From contig JACQEN010000120.1 in the NCBI GenBank assembly GCA_016200585.1, positions 1-39,098 on the forward strand: a stretch of 39,098 nt of DNA, written 5' to 3'. Under the pieces are notes generated by a model. It searched no databases and was not told the DNA's origin. It saw only the letters and a program-made list of their open reading frames with translations. The stretch comes from Deltaproteobacteria bacterium. GTDB lineage: Bacteria > Desulfobacterota > Binatia > HRBIN30. Position numbers and translations under genes: made by a program. Shown here one piece after another: positions 9,659 through 18,577 of this stretch (position 1 is its first letter; each line of letters begins with the position of its first letter).

Positions 9659-10757
9659 ATGGATGATGTTTCCCTGAAAGATCGCATTGCCAATCTGGAA
9701 GAGCGCCTGCAGACCTTCGGGAGGCATCTTTGACGTCGCTACGCGCGAGCAACGGATCAGCGAGCTAGACGCAATCGCCGCAGACCCGGATTTCTGGAAC
9801 GACGCCGAGAAGGCGCAGAAGGTTCTCAAAGAGCGCAGCGAGATCGCCGGGCCGATCGAATCGTGGCGCAAGCAACTGCAAGGCATTGACGACGCCAAAG
9901 TCTTCAACGAGCTAGCCGCAGAAGGCGATCCGGAAGCCGCAACCGAAGCGCGCCGCAAGCTTGACGAGGTAGCGGCCGACCTCGACAAGCTTGAGCTGCA
10001 ACGCAAGCTGGGCGGCGAGCACGATCCGGGCAACGCCATTCTGACCCTGCATCCGGGGGCCGGCGGTACGGAGGCGCAAGACTGGGCCGAGATGCTCATG
10101 CGCATGTATCTGCGCTGGGCCGAACGTCACGGCTTCAAAGCGGAGCTCGTTGATTTGCTGCCCGGCGAGGGCGCCGGCATCAAGAGCGCGACGATCACGG
10201 TCGAGGGATCGTACGCGTTCGGTTATCTCAAGGCCGAAGCCGGCATTCACCGCCTGGTGCGCATTTCACCATTCGACGCCAACGCCCGACGCCACACTTC
10301 GTTTGCTTCGGTGTTCATCTATCCCGAAGTCGACGACGACATTGAGATCGAGATCAACGAAGGCGACCTGCGCGTCGATACCTACCGCGCCAGCGGCGCC
10401 GGCGGCCAACACGTCAACAAGACCGACTCGGCGGTGCGCCTCACCCACTTGCCCACGGGGATCGTCGTCGCCTGTCAGAACGAGCGTTCGCAGCACAAGA
10501 ACAAATCGATGGCGATGAAGATCCTGCGGGCGCGGTTGTACGAGCTCGAGCAGCAGAAGCAGCGCGAGAGGATAGCGGAGCTCGACAAAACGAAGAAGGA
10601 GATCGCCTGGGGTAGCCAGATCCGCTCGTATGTCTTGCACCCCTATCGTCTGGTGAAAGATCACCGCACCGGTGTCGAAGCGGGCAATGCCGACGGCGTG
10701 CTCGACGGCGACATCGATAAGTTCATCGAAGCCTATCTACAGCAGCAGGCGGCGTGA
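9659..10757 (+). CDS. prfB: Peptide chain release factor 2, programmed +1 frameshift: join(9659..9730, 9732..10757), 365 aa
   Basis: Frame 0: MDDVSLKDRIANLEERLQTFGRHL then TGA at 9731; the site GGGAGGCATCTTTGAC matches the RF2 SD-CTT-TGA-C site; +1 frame continues DVATREQRISELDAIAADPDFWND..., with ASGAGGQHVNKTDSAVRLTH. Confidence 0.96.
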
Positions 10758-10767
10758 GGAGCTGCGT

Positions 10768-10857
10768 GAATCCCCCCGCCGCTATCGCGGCGACCCCCAT
10801 TGGAAAACGTTGCCCCCTTTTCCAAAGGGGGCGGCGAACGCCGTGAGCGGGGGATTC
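10768..10857. repeat. Imperfect C/G-rich palindromic intergenic element, copy 2
   Basis: GAATCCCCCCGCCGC ... TGCCCCCTTTTCCAAAGGGGGC ... GAGCGGGGGATTC; same architecture as 9507-9580. Confidence 0.75.
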
Positions 10858-10865
10858 CTTCTCCC

Positions 10866-12776
10866 ATGCGCGACAAGCTCCTCGACTATCTTCTGCAACG
10901 GCCCGCCGGTGCTTCGCCGCAGGAGCTGCTCGATCTGATTTTCACGCAGCCGGGTAGCGACCCGGAGCTCGCGCCGCGCTTCCTGCAGACCCTGCTGGGC
11001 TGCGACAGCCGATTCTTCTGGCGCCCCGACGACGGTACATGGGTGGCGCGAGCGCACGACGTATTGGCCCGGCCGTTGGCGGCGACGCGGTTCGTCGTCG
11101 TCGATCTGGAGACCACAGGCTTACGCCCCAGCGCTCACGGCATCGTCGAGATCGGCGCGATCCGTATCGAAAACGGCAAGATCGTCGACCAGTTCTCACA
11201 GCTGGTCAATCCGGGTGTGCCGCTCCAACCGTTCATCGTTCGGCTCACCGGGATCTGCGACGCCATGCTCGCCGACCAGCCGCGCATCGACGCCGTGTGG
11301 CCACGTTTCGTCGAGTACCTCGGCGACGACGTGCTGCTGGCGCACAACGCAGGATACGACATGGGTTACCTCAATGCTGCTGCGTTCGCCTTCGGCGGGC
11401 GGCCCTTGCCCAACTCACATCTGTGCTCGCTCAAGTTGGCGCGACGTCTGGTGCCGGAATCGCGGCGCCGCGGGCTCGACGCGCTCGCCGGCGTCTTCGG
11501 AATCCCGCTCGCCGATCGCCACCGCGCCCTCGGGGACGCGCGCATCACCGCCGAGGTCTTCTTCCACCTGCTGGAACGCATGGCGGCACGCGGCATTTCG
11601 CGCTTGGACGAAGCCATCGAATTGCAACACCGGGCGCGCGATGGCCGGCCATTCGTTTGCTTTCTGCCGCGCGACAAAGTCGACCAACTGCCGCTACGGC
11701 CGGGCATCTACCGCTTCTTCGCCGAAGACGGCCGCTTGCTGTACGTCGGCAAAGCAAAGAATCTGCGGCAGCGGGTCGCCAGCTATTTGGGGAACGCCGC
11801 CGATCACTCCGACAAGACGCTCGACCTGATTCGCCACGCCCACGATGTGCGCGTCGAAGTGCTGGGTTCCGAGCTCGAAGCCGCGCTCGAGGAAGCAGTC
11901 GCGATCCGCCGCGAACAACCGCCCTACAATCGACTCGGCAAACACCTGCCGCGCATTGCCTTCCTCAAGCTATCGTTGCGCGATGCGTTCCCGCGCTTGT
12001 CGATTGCCCGCCGCCTCGGTGCCGGGCAGGCGCAGTACATCGGCCCATTTCGCAACCGCGACGAAGCCGAGAGCATGCTCGGGTTGCTCACGCGCCTGTA
12101 TCGCTTGCGCACCTGCAGTGGCCGCTTGCAACCCGACCCGGGCTTTTCGCCGTGCCTGCAGGGTCAGGTGGGAGCGTGTAGCGAACCGTGCGCCGCACGG
12201 GTGACGAGCATCGAGTATCGTCGACAGGTGGAGGCATGCCTGGCGTTGCTGGTGGATACTTGCCCTGCAACGGAGGGCGCTCTTGCGGCCGCCCGGTTGC
12301 AGCTCACCCGGCGCCGTGACGAGCTTTCGGCCGAGCTACGTTTCGAGGCGGCAGCGAAGGTCCAGCGCGACGTCGATTTGCTACAGCGCTTGGAGCGCCG
12401 GCAGCGCACCCTTGGTTGGATCAGTACGCGACAGAACTTCCTGGTGCTGCAGCCGACGGCGGATCACCGTCTGGTGCTTGCCTATGGCGTGATCGGCGGC
12501 CGCCTGGCGCTACGTGCTCGGCTTGCCGACGCGAGCGAGATCAACGCTTTGGTGCCGCAACTAATGGCGGAGCTCGACGAGGGTAAGAAGCGCGGGCTGC
12601 GGCCCGACGATGTCGACGGAACGGTGATCCTCGCAGCCTGGCTGCGTGACCACGGCGAGAAGGTAGGCTGTGTCTTTCGCTTGGACCCGCCGCGCGAGCA
12701 AAAAAAATGGCCCGCCACCCAGGTTGATGAGTGGCGGGCCGCTTGTACGAGCTTACTTACGCCGGTTGCGGATTAG
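10866..12776 (+). CDS. DnaQ-like DEDDh exonuclease + GIY-YIG (UvrC/Cho-like) nuclease fusion with UVR-like segment
   Basis: VVDLETTGLRPSAHGIVEIGAI ... LAHNAGYDMGYL ... HRALGDARITAEVF (DEDDh); PGIYRFFAEDGRLLYVGKAKNLRQRVASYLG (GIY-YIG); LTRRRDELSAELRFEAAAKVQRDVDLLQRLE (UVR-like). Confidence 0.9.
   Translation: MRDKLLDYLLQRPAGASPQELLDLIFTQPGSDPELAPRFLQTLLGCDSRFFWRPDDGTWVARAHDVLARPLAATRFVVVDLETTGLRPSAHGIVEIGAIRIENGKIVDQFSQLVNPGVPLQPFIVRLTGICDAMLADQPRIDAVWPRFVEYLGDDVLLAHNAGYDMGYLNAAAFAFGGRPLPNSHLCSLKLARRLVPESRRRGLDALAGVFGIPLADRHRALGDARITAEVFFHLLERMAARGISRLDEAIELQHRARDGRPFVCFLPRDKVDQLPLRPGIYRFFAEDGRLLYVGKAKNLRQRVASYLGNAADHSDKTLDLIRHAHDVRVEVLGSELEAALEEAVAIRREQPPYNRLGKHLPRIAFLKLSLRDAFPRLSIARRLGAGQAQYIGPFRNRDEAESMLGLLTRLYRLRTCSGRLQPDPGFSPCLQGQVGACSEPCAARVTSIEYRRQVEACLALLVDTCPATEGALAAARLQLTRRRDELSAELRFEAAAKVQRDVDLLQRLERRQRTLGWISTRQNFLVLQPTADHRLVLAYGVIGGRLALRARLADASEINALVPQLMAELDEGKKRGLRPDDVDGTVILAAWLRDHGEKVGCVFRLDPPREQKKWPATQVDEWRAACTSLLTPVAD
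12700..12740 (-). terminator. Strong Rho-independent terminator for the minus-strand FG-GAP gene, inside the 3' end of the plus-strand CDS
   Basis: Plus strand AAAAAAAA T GGCCCGCCAC-CCAGGTTGATGA-GTGGCGGGCC; on the minus strand a perfect 10-bp stem followed by A and a T8 tract, 12 nt past the stop at 12753. Confidence 0.88.
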
Positions 12777-15490
12777 CGGGATCGAGCGCACCAGCACACT
12801 CTGCGCCCGGCGTCGCAGCCAGAAGGCAAACGGCAGGACAGCCAGAAGCGCGAGGCCGTCGTGGCCGTTTTGACCATCGCCGATCGTGCAACCGCCACTA
12901 CGGCTCACCGAAACCTTGAACGGCGGCGTCGGCGTGGGTGGTACGTCTTGAATGGCAGTTGCTGTCGGACTCGGCGGTGGAGCGCACAGTAGCGTCACCG
13001 GGTTGCAGAAACTGGTTTCGCAGTCGGCCGGTTTCTCGCATGAATCATCGATCATCAACGGCGGTACACAGTAGCCTTTGAAGTTGAAGATGTCGCAGCG
13101 ATTCGGACGAGTGCACGGGTTGCTGTCGCAGCAGACGCCATCGATGCAGCCTTGTGCATCGGTGTTGCACTGCGAAGCGTTGGTGCAAACGTCTCCCAAC
13201 ATGTTCTTCGTCGGCACGGGTGTTGGGGTGGGGTCCTGTTGATGGCAAAAGCCCGCTTGACCTACTTGAGTACTGCGACAGGTCTGGCCGTCCGGACACT
13301 GTTGCAGGTTGCAGCAGACCCCGCCTTCGAAGGTGTTACACAGATATCCACCCTGACATTGCGCCGTCGTTCCGCAAGAACCGCCCGGTGGAACCGGGGT
13401 CGGCGACAGTGTCGGCGTGGCTGTCGGAGGCGTGTCGCATTGCTTGCTGGCATTGCAGTACCCCGAGGTGCAATCTTGATTTCCGGAGCACGACACGCCG
13501 TTTCCACCCTTCTGCACGCAGTGACCTGGGCTGGCGGGCATGCTGCACGACTCGTTGGCCCCACAGCTCGCCGACTCGCAACAAACGCCGTCGACACAGT
13601 TCCCTGAGAGACAATTTGCCCCGAAGCTGCATCTTGCGCCGAGCCCGGCGGGCGTTGGCGTAAGCGTCGGCAGTGGGGTCTTTGTCGGTGTTGGTGTCTT
13701 TGCCGGAGCCGGAACGCACCGGCCCTCGGAACCGGGGAAGGCGCAGGTTTCGCTGTCGGTACACTGTCTCTCGCAGCAGAAGTTGTTTTCGCAGAAGGAC
13801 GGGTCGCAAGCGGTGATGTCCGTCGTGCTGGTGCAACACTGGCGCGAATCCGTGCAGGGTTGACCGGGTGGCAGACGCGTGGTGCAAACGCCTTCGGAGC
13901 CGGGGATGTTGCAGGCGGCGTTGACGGCGCAAGACGCGTCGCCGCAGCAGACGCCGTCGGTGCAATGATTCGAGGAACACTGCTCGTCGGCATTGCACTG
14001 CGTCCCGTTGGAGGCCGGCGGCGCGCACATCCCGGTGTTGCAGTATTGACCAAGGGGGCAAGAAATCGTGGTGCAGCAGAAGCCGTTCACACAATCATGC
14101 GTCGAGCACTGGGTACCGTCGAGGTCCGTGCACGGCGTTCCCGGCGGTGCGGGTTGCTGACACGTCCCCGGGTTGGGCAGAATGTCGCAGAATTGGCCGG
14201 TCGGACACGACCCCGAATCGCAGCACACGCCGTCGACGCACTTGCCTGAAAGGCACTGGCGCCCGACCACACAGGACTCCCCGAGATTCTTTTTTGGGGG
14301 TGTTTTGGCGCGCAGGACCTGCACGGTGCTGTCGGTGTAGGCGGTCACGACGACATCGGGCACGGAATCTCCAGTGACGTCGGCGGCGACGATACGACGC
14401 GGCCCGAGGCCGACGATGATCTGTGTGCCGAAATCGAAGGTGCCGTCCCCGCGTCCAGCGTAGGCGTTGACGAAGCCCGAGGTCGCCTGCTGCGTGTTGG
14501 TGGCGCGGGTGCTGAAGGAAATGGCGATGTCCGGCCGCGAGTCGCTGTCGAAGTCACCGGTCTTGATGTCTTGCGGTTGGCAAACGACCTCAATGCCGTT
14601 GAGACGCGATGGACAACCGAAGATGATCGGAGGGAGAACGTTGAACAGCGGGTTGACGTCGCCGAGGAGAATCGAAAGCGTGAAGTTGTTGAGGCCGGCG
14701 CCTCCGCTGTTGACGACGGCGATGTCGAGCTTGCCGTCGTTGTTGAAGTCGCCGGTGGTCATGGCAACGGTGTTGACGCCGACGACGTAGCGCTGCGGTA
14801 CGATTCCCTGGAAGGTTCCGTTACCCTGGTTCAGATAGATCGACACCTCGTCGACGCCACGCGTGCCGGTGTCGAGAAGGATGAGGTCGTCGAAATGGTC
14901 GTTGTTGAGATCGGCAGACAGAATCGAACGTGGGCCGACGCCGGTAGGAAAGCTCCCGACCGCGGCCAAACCACGGGTGCCGCCGGCGTTGTTGAACACG
15001 GTGAACGTGTCGCGCGTGCGGTTGGCAACGGCGACGTCAAGCGACGGACCGGAATCGAAATGGCCGGGGACGACGTCGTACGGGCCGCGCGCCTGTCCGG
15101 CAAAGAACTGCGGTGAAGAAAAAGTGGCTCCAGTCTGTCCCGAAATGACGAAGATACCACCGGAGTAGTTGTCGGCAACGACGATGTCTGGAATGCGGTC
15201 GGCGTTGAAGTCGCCGGTGGAGATATCACGCCGGTCGGGATCTCGACGACGGAGCCGGCGAAATTCCCATCCGGAGAACCAAACAGGACGGTTACGGTGT
15301 CGCGAACCGTGCTCGAAACGACCGCATCCATGATGTTGTCGTTGTTGAAATCATCCGCAGCGATAAACGCCGGTCCGCTCGGGACCTTGCGGGCGACACC
15401 CGGAACGAACGAAATTTGTGCCCAGCACATGGCAGGCAGCAGCAGGGCCACGGTAAACAGAGACTGGGCGCCAAAAAACTTACGACTCAT
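12753..15490 (-). CDS. Secreted FG-GAP/VCBS repeat protein with nine Cys-rich modules and MYXO-CTERM-like C-terminus; contains an apparent frameshift near 15235
   Basis: Signal peptide MSRKFFGAQSLFTVALLLPAMCWAQ; FG-GAP units (DFNNDNIMDAVV, DFNADRIPDIVVA, DLNNDHFDDLIL, DFNNDGKLDIAVV); modules like LGxxCxxGxxCxSGxCVDGVCCxxxxC...C; C-terminal SGGCTIG-TM-RRR. The homologous reading passes from ORF 14831..15490 to ORF 12753..14999 (open upstream) by a -1 shift. Confidence 0.78.
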
Positions 15491-15641
15491 CTAGCTTTCT
15501 CCTCGTGCAATGAGGCCCGTTGTGCCCTTGCGGACGGTGGGCCACCTGCGTCTAGCATTGACCTCTTACTCTTTCTGGACAGTCCCTGTTTGTCAAACGA
15601 AAACGCTGAGACCCAGCTGCCGAACGACTTTCGTACACCAT

Positions 15642-15654
15642 CATTGTAACAATG
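15642..15654. promoter_or_regulatory. Candidate operator palindrome CATTGTAACAATG in divergent intergenic region
   Basis: Perfect inverted repeat CATTGT-A-ACAATG between divergent FG-GAP (-) and acyl-CoA dehydrogenase (+) genes; on the minus strand it includes TTGACT...TGTTACAAT (possible extended -10). Confidence 0.4.
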
Positions 15655-15785
15655 CAAGTCAACTTTTTTGCGCGATGGGATGGGCTGGGGTAACCGGGCT
15701 AGCTTCGGCGTCAGCGCCGGTGCTAGTTGGGTTGGTGCCGCGCCGGCCGTTATGGCGGGGGCTGGTACATGCCAAGGAGGTCGTC

Positions 15786-16928
15786 ATGTTCTCATTCGAA
15801 ATGAGTGCCGAACAGCAAGAAATGAAGGATCTGGCCAAGAAGTTTGCGGCCGAAGAGATCATCCCGATTGCCAGTAAGTGCGACGAAACGGAGACCTTTC
15901 CGACCGACGTCTGTCGCAAAGCTTGGGAGCTGGGATTGATGAACCTTGAGGTCCCCAAAGAATACGGTGGACCCGGGCTAGGGGTTCTCGACACGATTCT
16001 GATGCTCGAGGAGCTCAACTACGGCTGCGCCGGGATAACCAACGCGCTGGCGGCCAACGGTCTGGCCGCGGTCCCACTCCTGAAGGCCGGCAACGACGAG
16101 CAAAAGAACAAGTACCTCGGCATGCTGGCCAGCGAATTCAGCTTTGCAGCCTTCTGCACCACCGAGCCGGGGGCGGGTTCCGACGTGGCCGGTTTGTCGA
16201 CGACCTATCGCCGCGTCGGCGACGACTACGTCATTAACGGCACCAAGCACTTCATCTCGAACGGCTCGATGGCGCACTGGTACACGGTGTTCGCCACCAA
16301 GGACAAGAATCTGCGACACCAGGGCATCTCGTGTTTCGTCATGCCGGCCGACACACCCGGCATCCGCACGCATCGCATGCACGGCAAGTTGGGGCAGCGA
16401 GCTGCCGATACGGCTGAGGTGGTATTCGAGGACGTCAAAGTGCCGAAGAGCGCTTTGGTCGGCGACGAAGGTCAGGGCTTTAAGATCGCCATGCAAACCT
16501 TTGATCATACGCGTCCGGAGATCGGCGCGATCTGCATCGGTATTTCACAGCGCGCCCTCGACGAAGCAACCAAGTATGCGCTCGAACGCCATGCCTTCAG
16601 CCAACCGATCGCCAATTTCCAAGCCGTGCAGTTCATGCTCGCCGACATGGCGATCGAGGTCGAGGCGATGCGTTTGCTGACCTACAAAGCGGCTTGGCTC
16701 CTCGACAGCGGTGCCGGCGCGCCGATTGTTTCGAGCTATGCCAAAGCTTTTGGCGCCGATTCGGCGATGCGGATCACCACCGACGCCGTACAGGTCTTCG
16801 GCGGTTACGGCTACATGCGCGACTACCCCGTCGAGAAGCTGATGCGCGACGCCAAGCTGCTGCAGATCTACGAAGGTACGTCGCAGATTCAGCGGGTGGT
16901 GATTGCGAGAAACTTGTTGAAGAAGTGA
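15786..16928 (+). CDS. Acyl-CoA dehydrogenase
   Basis: AFCTTEPGAGSDVAGL, NGTKHFISNGSMAHWY, GQGFKIAMQTFDHTRPEIGA, QVFGGYGYMRDYPVEKLMRDAKLLQIYEGTSQIQR; AAGGAGG upstream of ATG 15786. Confidence 0.95.
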   Translation: MFSFEMSAEQQEMKDLAKKFAAEEIIPIASKCDETETFPTDVCRKAWELGLMNLEVPKEYGGPGLGVLDTILMLEELNYGCAGITNALAANGLAAVPLLKAGNDEQKNKYLGMLASEFSFAAFCTTEPGAGSDVAGLSTTYRRVGDDYVINGTKHFISNGSMAHWYTVFATKDKNLRHQGISCFVMPADTPGIRTHRMHGKLGQRAADTAEVVFEDVKVPKSALVGDEGQGFKIAMQTFDHTRPEIGAICIGISQRALDEATKYALERHAFSQPIANFQAVQFMLADMAIEVEAMRLLTYKAAWLLDSGAGAPIVSSYAKAFGADSAMRITTDAVQVFGGYGYMRDYPVEKLMRDAKLLQIYEGTSQIQRVVIARNLLKK

Positions 16929-16943
16929 CGGAATGAGGAAACG

Positions 16944-16980
16944 GGGGCTTGGCGAGTCCATTCAACGCGCTCAAGCCCCC
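16944..16980. terminator. Candidate bidirectional terminator hairpin between convergent genes
   Basis: GGGGCTTG ... CAAGCCCC stem in the gap between the stops of the acyl-CoA dehydrogenase (+) and aldolase (-). Confidence 0.5.
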
Positions 16981-16985
16981 AGACC

Positions 16986-17909
16986 CTATTTCGTCTTCCC
17001 GGCGTAGATATCCATCACCGCGCTCAGGAACTTGAGCGCTTCCTCCTTCGGGCGCTGGAACGAATTGCGGCCGATGATCGAACCGAAGCCGCCGCCGTCG
17101 CGAATACCACGTACCTCATCGAAGATCGCCTCGGTCTCTTTGGCTTCGCCGCCCGAGAAGATGACGATGCGACGGCCGTTGAAGGCGCTCTGGACGACGT
17201 GTTTGATCCGCTCGGCCAAGGTCGCGACGGGTACTTTGTATTTTTCGTAGACCTTCTTCGCCGCATCCTGCTCGATGTGGGCCGTCGGCGGCTTCACCTT
17301 GATGAAGTGGGCTCCGAGTTGTGCCGCGATCTGGGCCGCGTAGGCGACGACGTCGATGGCCGTTTCACCCGCTTTCGAAAGTCCGGAGCCGCGCGGGTAC
17401 GACCAAACGACGACCGCCAGACCCTTGCGCTTGGCCTCTTCGGTAAGCTCGCGGATCTGGCCGTACATGTCGTTGCGCGCCGCCTAGGCTGGATAGATGG
17501 TGAAGCCGATGGCGGAGCAACCGAGGCGCAGCGCTTCGTCGACGCTGCCGGTGATCGCCGGGCAGGGGGCGTCACCGCCGTAGAGCGAATCGGAGTTGTT
17601 GAGCTTGAGGATGAGCGGAATCTGGCCGGCAAACTCGGCGGCGCCGGCTTCGATGAAACCGAGCGGCGCGGCGTAGGCGTTACAGCCCGCGTCGATGGCC
17701 AGCTGGAAATGATAGCGCGGATCGTAACCGGGCGGGTTGGGGGCGAAACTACGTGCCGGTCCGTGCTCGAAGCCCTGGTCGACGGGAAGAATGACCAGCT
17801 TACCCGTTCCCCCGAGGCGCCCGTGGTTGAGCATCCGAGCGATGTTGCTCAGCGTGCCGGGGCTGTCGCTGCTGTACCAGCTGAGAATCTCGCGTACCCG
17901 TTCCGTCAT
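16986..17909 (-). pseudogene. Class I fructose-bisphosphate aldolase (DhnA/FbaB type) interrupted by one in-frame TAG (17484-17486)
   Basis: MTERVREILSWYSSDSPGTLSNIARMLNHGRLGGTGKLVILPVDQGFEHGP...GCSAIGFTIYPA*AARNDMYGQIRELTEEAKRKGLAVVVWSYPRG...GAHFIKVKPP...RRIVIFSGGEAKETEA...GGGFGSIIGRNSFQRP; both halves are in the same frame. Confidence 0.85.
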
Positions 17910-18056
17910 TTGAAGCCTCCTGAAAAAATGAGCATTGCGGCGCGCTGGCGGCCGATGCTCGTAAGTTAGTTCGCTGGCTTGCGCCAAGTCAACGTGGATG
18001 GCGGAACAGGATCATCCCTCGGCCGGTACCTCAATCGCGTTCGGGTCGTGCAAATC

Positions 18057-18194
18057 GTCTCCATTCGGGGAGACATGGGCTTGCGTGCCTGCGCGTCACG
18101 GTGTAGGCAAGGCAGGAACCACGCAGGCTAACCAGGACGCAACTTTTGCCGACCAATATAGGTTATCGAGTGCGACTTGGGACGCCTAGCCTGC
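18057..18194 (+). other. Candidate structured 5' leader with alternative pairings upstream of the RHH-like gene
   Basis: Hairpin GTCTCC-ATTCGG-GGAGAC (18057-18074); CGCAGGC (18122-18128) can pair with GCCTGCG (18087-18093), while overlapping GCAGGCTA (18123-18130) can pair with TAGCCTGC (18187-18194). Confidence 0.3.
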
Positions 18195-18222
18195 TGAATA
18201 AACCTGCGAGGAGAACAGACGT

Positions 18223-18468
18223 ATGAAGCGAGCCCGAAAAGCGCCGGACGTGCCGCTGACGCAATTGAAGTTTAAAGACTTGGTCCGCCAGGACTCAAAT
18301 CAGCAAGAGCGCAAGCTGGTCAACCTGAAGGTCCCAGCCGACGTTCTGGCCCGTGTGCATCACCTGGCGCGCAAGCTCGGAGTCACCAAGACGTCGGCGA
18401 TCATCGCGCTGCTTAACGAGGGATTGCAGGAAGCCCACCGCCGCGGCGTCGGCGTGAAAAAGAAATAG
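18223..18468 (+). CDS. Small (81 aa) basic ribbon-helix-helix-like DNA-binding protein
   Basis: GAGGAGA RBS before ATG; ERKLVNLKVPADVLARVHHLARKLGVTKTSAIIALLNEGLQEA resembles an RHH fold; no toxin-like partner adjacent. Confidence 0.6.
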   Translation: MKRARKAPDVPLTQLKFKDLVRQDSNQQERKLVNLKVPADVLARVHHLARKLGVTKTSAIIALLNEGLQEAHRRGVGVKKK

Positions 18469-18577
18469 CTACGACCCACCGCGAATCGGGGACGGGATAC
18501 GGAAACCAAATTCAGGTCGCAGAACACGCACACGATTCGGGTGAATCGGGTTTTGTGTTCTGTGACAATCCTTCGCG

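Noticed and set aside
9542-9733. Separate 63-aa gene upstream of prfB
   Set aside because: Its last 24 codons are the zero-frame N-terminus of RF2; the upstream part runs through the palindromic element.
18057-18200. c-di-GMP (GEMM) riboswitch upstream of the RHH gene
   Set aside because: Some local similarity (GGACGCAA, GGCTAACC) but the conserved core order and tetraloop receptor do not match; kept only as an unnamed structured-leader candidate.
18534-18550. Hairpin CGATTC-GGGT-GAATCG followed by GGTTTTGTG as a terminator
   Set aside because: Short stem and interrupted T run; too weak to list as a feature, although its position between convergent genes is suitable.
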